Below, in pieces: positions 8,227 to 18,000 of a DNA stretch of 40,925 nt; the stretch's first letter is position 1, and each line of letters begins with the position of its first letter. Source of the DNA: Planctomycetota bacterium (GTDB lineage: Bacteria; Planctomycetota; UBA1135; GCA-002686595); contig JAKLKU010000033.1 of assembly GCA_023150475.1 (NCBI GenBank), positions 1 to 40,925 on the forward strand. Reading direction: 5' to 3'. The translations under genes were made by a program, and so were the position numbers. The notes under the pieces are model-generated. The model saw nothing but the letters and a program-made list of their open reading frames with translations, ran no database searches and was not told where the DNA came from.

Positions 8227-9634
8227 AACGCGCGGCGAAGCTGCGCTCGGCGCGCGCCATCTCGACGATCTGCGGCACGAACGCCGCTTCGCCGAGCAAC
8301 TCGCGCACGACGTGCGGCGGCGCGATGCGGTAGTGGAGCCGCGCATCGATCGTCACGGCGCCGGCGTCCGTGGGCAACGCGCAACGGAACGTGTCGCGCG
8401 TCGAGCCTTTCGGTGGCACGAGGCGTTTCCAACCGAACGAGACGGCTTCCCACGGTTTGAACGTCTTGCGGCCCTGGGCGTCGAGCGTGATCGCGCCGAA
8501 GCGCGCGGCGCCGTCGCGGATCTCGCCGTGTTCGTCGAGGTCGCCGCTCTCGAACAGCACGCGGCCGTCCTCGGCGAGCACGCGCACGTGGAGCCACATC
8601 TCGCGCAGTTCCGTCAACGACGTCGGCAGCGCGTGACCCGCGCCGACGTTGGTGACGATCACGTCGAACGCGAGCGCTTGCGCCGTGGCGCTCGGCGCGA
8701 CTTCGATCGCGAGTTCCGCAGCGCTCTTCAGCCGGGCTTCGGCCATGTCGGCGTGTTTCGTGCTCCGCGCGAGCACGTCGGCGTCGACGTTGCCGCCGAC
8801 GAAGAAGTGCGGCGCGATCCGGCGTTCTTCGCCCTTCGTCGCGGAGCGCCCGCGGACCTCGACGGGTTCGAGCGTGCGCGCGACGCGGATCGCGTCCTCG
8901 ACCGAGCGCATGTGGCAGTCCTGGCATTGGATGCCCTTCTCCGCGTAGACGCTGCGCTTCCACTCGTCGTACGTGTGCTCGATGAAGAGTCCGTTGGTCG
9001 GATGGATCACCGTGTGGCACGCCGCGCAGAACTCCGACGAGCGGAAGAAGTCGCGCGCGGCGCCCGAGTGCGCGGGATTGCGAGCGATGTCGTCGAACGG
9101 GCCGAACTTGGTCCGACCGGGCCGCAGCACCAACGACGCGTTGCCTTCTTCCTTCCACGGACCGTGCGCGCCGGAAAGCGCGTCGACTTGATGGCAGACG
9201 TCGCACGTCACGCCGGCCTTCGCGTCTTCGGGCAAACGCTCCTCGGGCACGTCCGGGATCAGTCCGCTCGCGACGCCCGCCGGCGAATGACAGCCGGAGC
9301 AAGACGCGTACACCTCGGGCCCGGCTTCCTTGCGCGCGAGTTCGGCGAACGCGCGATAGAGCGGATCGTGGTGCGACACCGAGTGCAGCGAGCCCGAAAG
9401 CTCGTTCCACTGCCGCGGGTGACAGAGCGCGCAGTCCGAGCTCGGGAAGAAGCCGTCGAGCGAGGCGCGCTCTCCGTCCGCGGTGTCGAGACGCGTGAGT
9501 CCGAAGCGTCCGCGGTGCTCCTGCGGCTCGCGCGCGCCGAACGACAGGCCGATCGCGAGCGCGAGCGCCGCGAGCCCGGCGGCGCGGCGGACGATCGAGC
9601 TCGAGCGAAGGCGGTGCAAGCGAAGGCGGTACAT
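8225..9634 (-). CDS. Exported pentaheme c-type cytochrome (cytochrome c554-like)
   Basis: A 469-residue protein with a basic N-terminus and a hydrophobic segment at about residues 16-33, a signal peptide or membrane anchor, followed by five CXXCH heme-binding motifs at 68-72, 112-116, 144-148, 203-207 and 237-241. Other histidines in the N-terminal half could serve as distal ligands. After about residue 250 there are no more heme motifs, and the chain is beta-rich. The heme part resembles cytochrome c554/c' family domains that carry electrons in the periplasm. The substrate is not evident. The start is placed at ATG 9634, which gives a proper signal peptide; an upstream in-frame start would add 16 residues. 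Four to five heme motifs in the right spacing make the class firm; the specific function is unknown. Confidence 0.82.
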   Translation of the reverse strand: MYRLRLHRLRSSSIVRRAAGLAALALAIGLSFGAREPQEHRGRFGLTRLDTADGERASLDGFFPSSDCALCHPRQWNELSGSLHSVSHHDPLYRAFAELARKEAGPEVYASCSGCHSPAGVASGLIPDVPEERLPEDAKAGVTCDVCHQVDALSGAHGPWKEEGNASLVLRPGRTKFGPFDDIARNPAHSGAARDFFRSSEFCAACHTVIHPTNGLFIEHTYDEWKRSVYAEKGIQCQDCHMRSVEDAIRVARTLEPVEVRGRSATKGEERRIAPHFFVGGNVDADVLARSTKHADMAEARLKSAAELAIEVAPSATAQALAFDVIVTNVGAGHALPTSLTELREMWLHVRVLAEDGRVLFESGDLDEHGEIRDGAARFGAITLDAQGRKTFKPWEAVSFGWKRLVPPKGSTRDTFRCALPTDAGAVTIDARLHYRIAPPHVVRELLGEAAFVPQIVEMARAERSFAAR

Positions 9635-9686
9635 CGAAGCGGGACCTTTCGCAGGCGATGCTACGTCGAGGCGTCCGCTCACGCAC

Positions 9687-9746
9687 GCGACACGCCGGTT
9701 ACGCGTGCGACACGCCGGTTACGCGTGCGACGCGCCGGGCTCGCGA
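9687..9746. repeat. 20-bp tandem repeat upstream of the cytochrome gene
   Basis: Two perfect copies of a 20-bp unit, beginning GCGACACGCC and ending GGTTACGCGT, occupy 9687-9706 and 9707-9726. A third, degraded copy follows at 9727-9746. The array lies 53 nt upstream of the cytochrome start on its promoter side. In the divergent direction it lies about 100-160 nt before the VCBS-type gene. Confidence 0.75.
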
Positions 9747-9850
9747 GCGAGTTCGCGCTGCTCGGAAATCGCCCGCGCGTGCACGGACGGCGCACCTGGC
9801 GAGCTTGGCGGCTTTCGCATAGAACCAGAAGCTCTCCTCTGAGTGCCGAC

Positions 9851-12001
9851 ATGTTCACCGAAGCGCTGCTGGCGTCGCTCCTTTCGATTTGCGCGTTGCG
9901 CGCCGGCGAGACGGACGTCGTCGACGTGCCGCTCTCGCTCTGGACTTCGACGCAGTGGCCGTCGGGGACCGTGTTCGGATTGAACTACGGGCTTTCCCTC
10001 GGCGACTACGATCGCGACGGGTGGGTCGACGTCTTCAACTCCAACACGGGCAAGCTCTACCGCAATCTGCAGGGGAACGACTGGAGCCTCGCCGGCGACT
10101 TGGCGCCGAAGCTCGCGCCGGGGATCCGCTACGGCGCGGCGTTCGGCGACTTCGACGGCAACGGGTACCCGGACCTCGCGACGGAGCCGCGCAAGTCCTC
10201 CGCCGGCCAAGGCGATCTGACGCTGCTCGAGAACTCCGACGGCACCGTCGCGGGTTTCCGCAACGTCGCGCCGAACGGTTGGAGGCTCGACGTGTTGCCT
10301 TTCGATTGCCTCACCGAGACCAACAACTGGGCGGACGTCGACGGCGACGGTTGGGTCGACCTCTTCATGCCGACGTACGGCGCAGGCCAAGGCTCGACCG
10401 GCAATTGGCTGCTCAAGAACCGTGGGCCCGTGACGCCGAACGGCAAGTGCGCCTTCACCGACGTCAGCGTCGCCGCCGGCATCAAGAACGTTCCCGGAGC
10501 GGATCGCCCGGAAGGCGCGCAGTTCGTCGACTTCGACCAAGACGGCGATCTCGACCTGTACTGCAACCAGGTGCTCTACCAGAACGTGTCGACGCTCGGA
10601 AAGCCGCACTTCCGCGCCCTCTCGAAGGACGAGAGCGGCATCCTCGCGTTCGGCACGCTCGACGAAGGCGCCGCATGTTGCGACTACGACATGGACGGCG
10701 ACGTCGACTTGCTCGTCGCGTGGACCGCGCCGCCGTGGGCGACGATCTACGAGAACCGCGGAGACGGCACGTTCCTCGAGGACACCACGTTGGTCGACGA
10801 ACCGGAGTTCTTCGGGCTCGGCATGGGTCTCGAAGACTGGGACCTCGACGGCGACATGGATTGGACGACGAGCGGCACGTTCCGTCGCAATCGCCGCATC
10901 GAGGACGGCGCGCGGCACTACACGATCGCGACGACGAACCTGGTGCCGGGCTGGATCGGCGGCGGCTTGCCGAGCTGGTTCGACTGGGACTTCGACGGCG
11001 ATCTCGACTGTGCGTACGGACACTATGCGGCGCAAGCGCGCATGTTCCGAAACGACCTCTACGACGCGAACACGCCGGCGATCGACCGCCGCTACGTGCG
11101 CGTGCGGCCGCTGCGTCCCTCGGCGCAACTGCCGCTCGGCCTCGACAACGAGTTCGGCGCGACGATCGAGATCGAACTCGTCCAAGGCGGCGACGGCGCG
11201 CGGCGCGTCAAGTTCACGCAGACGGGTTCGGGTTACCTGAACCAGAACGAGTACGCGCTCAACTTCGGCCTGCCGAAGACGCCCGCGGACCTCGTCTTCA
11301 ACGTGATCGTCGACTTCCCGGTGTCGTCGGGCCGCGGCATCTGGCGCGTCGACGAACGCGTCAACCCTGCGCTCGGTGGCATCCACCTCGCGACGCTCGT
11401 GAACCGTGAGATCCAAGTGCTCCGCGACGGCCGCGCGCGCATCGACGGGGTCGAGTATCCGCCGCTCGCAGGCGTGTCGCCGACGCTCGCCGACACCGCC
11501 GGCGGGCTCGCGCTCGCGGCGCCTGGCGCGGCGCTCGTCGCTCCGGTCGCGACGCCGTTCGCCGACGCGTGGGCGGTGCTCGGGCTCTCGACCGCCGGCG
11601 CGAGCGCTCCGGTCGTCTTGCGCCAAATCGACCTCGACGGCGCGCTCGACGCGCCGGTCGGTTGCGACGGTTCGCCCGCGAACGTCGTCGTGTGGGACGT
11701 GACCGATCCGGCGCAGCCGCAGTCGCAGGCCGCTCACCGGCTCGCGCTCTCGACCGACCCGCGCAACCACCGTTCGCGTCTGCGGACGAACCTCGTGCTG
11801 CAGCCCGGCCGCGAGTACCGCGTCGCGGCGCGCCTGACGACGTACCGAGCGAGTCCGGTCCAAGCTTCGCGTTCGGTGGGTGGGCTCACCGTGCTCGGTT
11901 CGGCGTTGGTCCAGAGCTCGAGTGCGTGCGGCGCGAGCGAGATCGCGAGCGCGCCGCTCGACGCCGGCGTGCTCTACCTCTCGGCGCGCCACGGCCGCTG
12001 A
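9851..12001 (+). CDS. Secreted VCBS/FG-GAP repeat protein with ASPIC/UnbV domain
   Basis: A 716-residue exported protein. After a short signal peptide (about residues 1-18) come at least six FG-GAP/VCBS units with the calcium-loop signature D-x-D-x-D-G: GDYDRDGWVD, GDFDGNGYPD, ADVDGDGWVD, VDFDQDGDLD, CDYDMDGDVD, EDWDLDGDMD, and WDFDGDLD. These form an integrin-like beta-propeller. At about residues 430-480 an ASPIC/UnbV-type stretch follows (FGATIEIEL ... TQTGSGYLNQNE), the usual partner of such propellers. The C-terminal 200 residues are beta-rich and unassigned. ATG 9851 fits the signal peptide; no clear ribosome site precedes it. Such proteins are abundant in planctomycetes and are thought to act in adhesion or cell-surface binding, though substrates are unknown. 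Confidence 0.82.
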   Translation: MFTEALLASLLSICALRAGETDVVDVPLSLWTSTQWPSGTVFGLNYGLSLGDYDRDGWVDVFNSNTGKLYRNLQGNDWSLAGDLAPKLAPGIRYGAAFGDFDGNGYPDLATEPRKSSAGQGDLTLLENSDGTVAGFRNVAPNGWRLDVLPFDCLTETNNWADVDGDGWVDLFMPTYGAGQGSTGNWLLKNRGPVTPNGKCAFTDVSVAAGIKNVPGADRPEGAQFVDFDQDGDLDLYCNQVLYQNVSTLGKPHFRALSKDESGILAFGTLDEGAACCDYDMDGDVDLLVAWTAPPWATIYENRGDGTFLEDTTLVDEPEFFGLGMGLEDWDLDGDMDWTTSGTFRRNRRIEDGARHYTIATTNLVPGWIGGGLPSWFDWDFDGDLDCAYGHYAAQARMFRNDLYDANTPAIDRRYVRVRPLRPSAQLPLGLDNEFGATIEIELVQGGDGARRVKFTQTGSGYLNQNEYALNFGLPKTPADLVFNVIVDFPVSSGRGIWRVDERVNPALGGIHLATLVNREIQVLRDGRARIDGVEYPPLAGVSPTLADTAGGLALAAPGAALVAPVATPFADAWAVLGLSTAGASAPVVLRQIDLDGALDAPVGCDGSPANVVVWDVTDPAQPQSQAAHRLALSTDPRNHRSRLRTNLVLQPGREYRVAARLTTYRASPVQASRSVGGLTVLGSALVQSSSACGASEIASAPLDAGVLYLSARHGR

Positions 12002-12139
12002 CGTCGCGACGGACTGCGTCCATCGGCCTACGCGCTTCGGCAGAGGGCCGTACCCGCTCGAGCCGACGATCGCGGCCGTCCGGCCCGCCTTAGATTGGAC
12101 TCGGCGAACGCGCGCGGTCGTGCGGCGCCGGAGGCGATC

Positions 12140-13885
12140 ATGGGTTTCGAAGGGAAACGACTGCAAGAGCGCGTCTTCGTCGTGACGGCGAACGTGCTCG
12201 TGTGCACCGGCGTGGCGTACGCGCAAGCGACGACGTCGCTGGTCAGCCGCTCGCCGAGCGGCGATCAAGGCACCGACGGCTCGTTAGGCGTCGTGCTGAC
12301 TCCGGACGCGAAGTGGATCGTGATGCAGTCGCACTGCACCCACTTCGTCCCGGCTGACACCAACGGTCGCATGGACGTCTTCGTGCGCGAACTCGCGACC
12401 GGCTACGTGACGCGCGAAAGCGTCTCGAGCGCCGCCGTGCAAGGCGACGGTCACAGTTGGTACCCGCGCATCTCACCGGACGGCCGCTGGGTCGTGTTCG
12501 ATTCGTTCGCGACGAACTTGGTCGCGAACGACACGAACGGCGTGCAGGACGTGTTCCTGCGCGACCGCATGGCGACGCTCACGAGCCGCGTCAGCGCCAC
12601 GAACACCGGCGGTCAAGCGAACGGCGAGAGCGGCCGTGCCGCGCTTTCCGACGACGGTCGCTACGTCGCGTTCTCGAGCCTCGCGAGCAACTTGATCGTC
12701 GGCGACACCAATGCGACGTGGGACGTCTTCGTGCGCGACGTCGCGCTCGGGACGACCCAACGCATCAGCGTCTCGAGCGCCGGCGCGCAGGGGAATCAGG
12801 AGAGTCGCTTCCCGTCGCTTTCCGCGGACGCTCGTTACGTCGGCTTCTGGAGCGCCGCGTCGAACCTGGTCGCGAACGACACCAACGGTTTCAACGACGT
12901 GTTCGTGCGCGATCGACTGCTCGGAACCACCGTGCGCGCGAGCGTGTGGACCGACGGCACCCAGGCCAACGCTTCGTCGGGCATCCCGTCGCTCTCCGCG
13001 GACGGCCGTTCGATCGCGTTCGACGCCGAACCGACCAACTGGATCGCCGGCGTCGGTGGTTGGCAGATCTGGTTGCGCGATCTCGCGAACGGCACGACCG
13101 AGCTCGTGAGCCAATCCTCCGCCGGTGTGCCGGGCAACGTCGGTTCGAACGGGAAGAGCGTCTCGGCCGACGGCCGATACGTCGGTTTCCAGAGCTGGGC
13201 CGACAACTTGGTCGGCGGCGACACGAACTCGACGGGCGACATCTACCTGCGCGACCGTGTGCTCGGAATCACCGAGCGGATCAGTCTCTCGACCACCGGC
13301 GTTCAACCGAACAACCAGAATTGGTCGCCGTCGGTCAGTGCGGACGGCCGTTACGTCGCGTTCGACACCGACGCTTCGAACCTGGTGCCGAACGATCAGA
13401 ACGGCGGTTTCTCCGACGTGATGTTGCGCGATCGTTTCGGGTTCACGCCTCAAGGCGCGAACTACTGCACCGCGGGCACGTCGAGCCACGGGTGTGTGCC
13501 GCTCATCTACACGAGCGGGACGCCGAGCGGCAGCGCGGGCTCGGGTTTCGTGATCGGAGCGATCTACCTCGAGGGCCAGCGCAGCGGGCTCGTGCTCTAC
13601 GGCGTCAGCGGTTCCGCCGCGAGCGTGTGGCAAGGCGGGTCGAGCAGGATCTGTGCACGACCGCCGTTGCAGCGCACGGCGGTGATGAACACGAACGGGA
13701 TCCAAGGCGCGTGCGACGGCCAGATCGTGCTCGATTGGAACGAGTACGTCGCGAGCCACCCGAGCGCGCTCGGCGCACCGTTCACGGCGGGCCTCGTCGG
13801 CTGGGCGCAGCTCTGGTACCGCGATCCGCCGGCTCCAGGAGGTTCGAACCTTTCCGCGGGCGTTTGGTTCGAAGTCGGACCGTGA
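12140..13885 (+). CDS. Secreted seven-repeat WD40-like (PD40/TolB-type) propeller protein
   Basis: A 581-residue exported protein with a signal peptide ending near VAYAQA (residue 29). Seven repeats of about 50-55 residues follow, each with the pattern S-x-D-G-R-x-V-x-F-x-S ... SNLV-x-x-DTN-x-x-D-V-F-x-RD, as in PD40 WD40-like beta-propellers. Seven copies match a complete seven-bladed propeller. From about residue 437 to the end a separate Cys-containing domain begins with YCTAGTSSHGC and contains LDWNEYV. I have the impression that this tail recurs in secreted proteins of marine planctomycetes, but I cannot search to confirm it. The ATG at 12140 has a good GGAGG ribosome site 5 nt upstream, and a TAGATT box at 12091-12096 could be its -10. 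Binding partner unknown. Confidence 0.8.
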   Translation: MGFEGKRLQERVFVVTANVLVCTGVAYAQATTSLVSRSPSGDQGTDGSLGVVLTPDAKWIVMQSHCTHFVPADTNGRMDVFVRELATGYVTRESVSSAAVQGDGHSWYPRISPDGRWVVFDSFATNLVANDTNGVQDVFLRDRMATLTSRVSATNTGGQANGESGRAALSDDGRYVAFSSLASNLIVGDTNATWDVFVRDVALGTTQRISVSSAGAQGNQESRFPSLSADARYVGFWSAASNLVANDTNGFNDVFVRDRLLGTTVRASVWTDGTQANASSGIPSLSADGRSIAFDAEPTNWIAGVGGWQIWLRDLANGTTELVSQSSAGVPGNVGSNGKSVSADGRYVGFQSWADNLVGGDTNSTGDIYLRDRVLGITERISLSTTGVQPNNQNWSPSVSADGRYVAFDTDASNLVPNDQNGGFSDVMLRDRFGFTPQGANYCTAGTSSHGCVPLIYTSGTPSGSAGSGFVIGAIYLEGQRSGLVLYGVSGSAASVWQGGSSRICARPPLQRTAVMNTNGIQGACDGQIVLDWNEYVASHPSALGAPFTAGLVGWAQLWYRDPPAPGGSNLSAGVWFEVGP

Positions 13886-14002
13886 TCGCTCGGCGCCGTT
13901 CGCGCGCGGAACCTCGGGCGCGGCGGCGGGCGACGCACGCGCCGACTCCAAGGTCGTCGTGCGTGGCACGCGCCGAGCCGGACGCCTAGGATCGCCGCCG
14001 AG

Positions 14003-14956
14003 TTGGGTGAATCGTCGAGCACCGCCGGTCGACACGGCCATGTCTTCCTCGGCGCCGCGCACGCGCGGAACGAGCGGCGCGTGCGCGTCGTCGTCGCGCT
14101 GACGCTCGTGATGATGGTCGCGGAGATCGTCGCGGGCAGCATCTTCGGTTCGATGGCGTTGCTCGCCGACGGTTGGCACATGGCGACGCACGCCGGCGCG
14201 CTGTCGATCAGCGCGCTTGCCTACGCCTACGCGCGCCGGCGCGCCGACGATCCGCGCTTCGCGTTCGGCACCGGCAAGGTCGGCGATCTCGCGGGCTTCA
14301 CGAGCGCCGTGTTGCTCGCCGTCGTCGCGTGTGCGATCGGCTGGGAAGGCGTCGTTCGATGGTTCGAGCCGCGCGCGATCCATTTCGACGAAGCGATCTG
14401 GGTCGCCGTGCTCGGCCTCTTCGTGAACCTGGCGAGCGCTTGGCTGCTCGATCATGGGGATGCGGGCGAAGGCGAGCACGGGCACGAGCGCGAGCATGGG
14501 CCTGAGCATGAGCGCGAGCCTGCGCGTGAGCACGGGCACGACCACAACCTGCGCTCGGCCTACCTGCACGTGCTCGCCGACGCGTTGACCTCGGTCTTCG
14601 CGATCGTCGCGCTCGTCGCGGGCAAGTACCTCGAGTGGGCGTGGATGGATCCACTGTGCGGGATCGTCGGCGCCGTCGTCATCTTGCGTTGGTCGTGGGG
14701 GCTCGTGCGGGCGACGGGGGCCGTGTTGGTCGACGCGACGCCGGATCCAGCGCTCGTCGCGGCGATCCGCGAGCGCGTCGAACGCGAGGGCGACGTCCTT
14801 TGCGACCTGCACGTCTGGCGCGTCGGGCCGGGCCACGTCGCCGCGATCGTCTCGATCGCGAGCGACACGCCGCGTGAACCCTCCGAATACAAACGGAGGC
14901 TCACCGAGCTCGCGCCGCTCGCGCACGTCACCGTCGAAGTGCATCGCAGGCGTTAG
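14003..14956 (+). CDS. Cation diffusion facilitator, DmeF/CzcD-type metal efflux transporter
   Basis: A 317-residue inner-membrane antiporter of the CDF family, expected to export divalent metals (Co, Zn, Cd or Ni) in exchange for protons. Six transmembrane helices are visible, with the DmeF-like GWHMATHAGAL in TM2 and the metal-site HVLAD-type HxxxD in TM5. A His- and Glu-rich loop lies between TM4 and TM5 (about residues 155-180, repeated EHGHE/EHGPEHE/REHGHDH), a metal-handling loop typical of DmeF. The C-terminal CDF cytoplasmic domain begins near residue 240. The start is uncertain: TTG 14003 gives the expected N-terminus with a HGHVF motif, and a TAGGAT box lies 10 nt upstream. It stands alone on the plus strand. 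Confidence 0.88.
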   Translation: MGESSSTAGRHGHVFLGAAHARNERRVRVVVALTLVMMVAEIVAGSIFGSMALLADGWHMATHAGALSISALAYAYARRRADDPRFAFGTGKVGDLAGFTSAVLLAVVACAIGWEGVVRWFEPRAIHFDEAIWVAVLGLFVNLASAWLLDHGDAGEGEHGHEREHGPEHEREPAREHGHDHNLRSAYLHVLADALTSVFAIVALVAGKYLEWAWMDPLCGIVGAVVILRWSWGLVRATGAVLVDATPDPALVAAIRERVEREGDVLCDLHVWRVGPGHVAAIVSIASDTPREPSEYKRRLTELAPLAHVTVEVHRRR

Positions 14957-15094
14957 GCCAGGGTGCGGCCCGCGCGTCGGCTGCGCATGGAGCTCGCAAA
15001 CTCCGGGTCGAGGATCGCGTCGCACGCTTGACGGTCGCTCGCGGCGCGTCATCCTCCGCGGAGCCCCCGCACGTCCGTCACTCGGAGTCCTTCG

Positions 15095-18000
15095 ATGCGC
15101 CTTCGTCCCACGTTGTTCGCTTGGCTTTGCGTCCTGCCGTCCTGCGCGTCCGCCGTCGCGCAACAAGGCGAGCCCAAGAAGGAGGAAGGTCCGTTCTCGG
15201 CCGCGAACTTCGCGGCGCTCGAGCTGCGCGGCATCGGTCCCGCGCTGACCAGCGGCCGCATCGCCGACCTCGCCGTCGATCCGACGGATCCCTCGCGCTG
15301 GTTCGTCGCCGTCGCGTCGGGCGGCGTGTGGCGCACGACGAACCACGGCACGACGTTCGAACCGGTCTTCGACGGCGAAGCGTCGTTCTCGATCGGTTGC
15401 GTGACGCTCGATCCGCGCAACCCGCACGTCGTCTGGGTCGGCAGCGGCGAGAACAACAGCCAACGCAGCGTTTCGTGGGGCGACGGCGTCTACCGTTCGC
15501 TCGACGGCGGCAAGACCTGGAAGAACCTCGGGCTGAAGGAAAGCGAGCACATCGGCAAGATCACGATCGATCCGCGCGACTCGAACGTGGTCTACGTCGC
15601 TGCGCAAGGGCCGCTCTGGCGCTCGGGCGGCGATCGCGGGCTCTACAAGACGACCGACGGCGGCACGACGTGGAACAAGGTGCTCGAGATCGACGAGCAC
15701 ACCGGCGTCAACGAAGTGCACCTCGATCCGCGCGACCCCGACACGCTCTACGCGTCGTCGTACCAGCGCCGGCGACACGTGTGGACACTGATCAACGGTG
15801 GGCCCGGATCTTCGATCCACAAGTCGACCGACGGCGGCAAGACGTGGCGCAAGATCGACGCGGGGTTACCCAAAGTCGACCTCGGCCGCATCGGTCTCGC
15901 CGTGTCGCCGGTCGATCCCGACGTCGTCTACGCGATCGTCGAAGCCGCTGACGGCAAAGGCGGCACGTTCGGTTCGACCGATCGTGGGGAGAGCTGGGAC
16001 AAGCGCTCCGACAAAGTCGCGTCGAGCCCGCAGTACTACCAGGAGCTCGTCTGCGATCCGCGCGACGCGGACACGGTCTACTGCCTCGACACGTTCACGA
16101 GCGTCTCGAAGGACGGCGGCAAGACGTGGGCGCGGCTCGGCAATCACCGCCGGCACGTCGACGACCACGCGTTGTGGCTCGACCCGCGCCACGAGGGTCA
16201 CTTGTTGATCGGTGGCGACGGCGGGCTCTACGAGTCGTGGGACGACGGCGCCCACTTCGACTTCAAGGAGAACCTCTCGGTCGCGCAGTTCTACAAGGTG
16301 AGCGCGGACCAGGACACGCCCTTCTACAACGTCTACGGCGGCACGCAGGACAACAACAGCCTCGGCGGCCCGTCGCGCACCTTCCGTCGCGAAGGCATCA
16401 CCAACGCCGACTGGTGGGTGACCGTCGGCGGCGACGGCTACGAAGCGCAAGTCGATCCGACCGATCCCGACATCGTCTACACGCAGTCGCAGTACGGCGG
16501 TCTCGTGCGCTACGACAAGCGCAGCGGCGAGATGACCGACATCAAGCCGAAGGAAGCTCCCGGCGAAGCGCCGCTCAAGTGGAACTGGGATTCGCCGCTC
16601 GCGTTGAGCCATCACGTGCCGACGCGCATCTATTTCGCCGCGAATCGGCTCTACCGCAGCGACGATCGCGGCGACACGTGGCGCGCGATCAGTCCCGACC
16701 TCACGCGCGGCATCGACAGCGACCAACTCGAAGTGATGGGGCGCGTGTGGGAGGTCGACGCCGTCGCGAAGAACGCCTCGACGTCGTTCTACGGCAACTC
16801 CGTCGCGCTTTCCGAGTCGCCGCTCGACGAGCGTGTGCTCTACGTCGGCACCGACGACGGCCTCGTGCACGCGACGAGCGACGGCGGCGCCACGTGGTCG
16901 CGCTGCGCGAGCTTCCCCGGCGTGCCCGAACGCACGTACGTCAGTCGCCTCGAAGCGTCGTGGCACGACACGAACGTGGTCTATGCGGCCTTCGACGCGC
17001 ACAAGAACGGCGACTTCACGCCCTACGTGCTCGTCAGTCGCGACCGCGGCAAGTCGTGGACGTCGATCGCCGGGGACTTGCCGAAGCGCGACGTCGTCTA
17101 CGCGCTGGTGCAGGACCACGTCGTGCCCGAGCTGCTCTTCGCCGGCACCGAATTCGGCGTGTACTTCACGCGCGACCACGGCGAACACTGGATCGAGCTC
17201 ACCGGCAAGTTCCCGACGATCGCCGTGCGCGACCTCGAGCTCCAGCGCCGCGAGCACGACTTGATCGTCGGCACGTTCGGTCGCGGGATCTACGTGCTCG
17301 ACGACTACACGCCGCTGCGCACCGCGACGGCGGACGTGCTCGCCGCGCCCGCGCACCTCTTCGTGCCGCGCGCCGCGCCGCTCTACGTCGAGACGTCCCG
17401 GCTCGGCAACCGCGACGGTCACGGCAGCCAAGGCTCGACGTTCTTCTCCGCGCCCAATCCGCCGTTCGGCGCGGTGTTCACCTACCACCTCGCCGAGAAA
17501 CTCCAGACGCGCAAGGAACGCCGGCAGGAGGCCGAGAAGAAGGCGCGCGAGAAGCAAGAGAAGTCGCCGTACCCGAGCTACGCCGAACTCCAGGCGGAGG
17601 ATCGCGAGGAGGCGCCCGAAGTGCTGCTCGTCGTGCGCGACGAACGCGGCGAGCTCGTGCGCCGCGTGCCGGCGTCGCGTGAGAAGGGCCTGCATCGCGT
17701 CGCATGGGATCTGCGCTATCCGGAGCGCACCAAGGCGAGTCTCGACGCGCCGAAAGAGGGCGATCCGTGGGCGAGTCGCGACGTCGGGCCGTTGGTGCTC
17801 GGCGGCCAGTATTCGGCGACGCTCGAGAAGCTCGTCGACGGCGTCGCGAGCCCGCTCGCCGGGCCCGTGACGTTCGAGGTCGTGCCGCTCAACCTCGCGA
17901 AGCTGCCCGCGGCCGATCGCGCCGCGGCGCTCGCGTTCCAACACGACGTCACCGAGCTCCGTCGAGCCGTGCGCGCCGCGAGCGAAACGCTCGACGACGC

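Noticed and set aside
7955..9850. Plus-strand extension of the VCBS protein frame by about 630 codons upstream of 9851
   Set aside because: It runs antisense to the cytochrome gene and is Arg-rich. The signal peptide begins at ATG 9851.
15095..15160. Lipobox-like LPSC in the Asp-box protein signal peptide
   Set aside because: Proline at -2 is atypical for signal peptidase II sites, so an ordinary signal peptide cleaved after AVAQ-type residues is more likely.
12473..15820. A 1115-codon minus-strand open frame across the propeller, CDF and Asp-box genes
   Set aside because: It lies antisense to three well-supported genes, is dominated by Arg, Asp, Glu, Val and His in no family pattern, and is a shadow expected from the G/C-ending codons of the sense genes.
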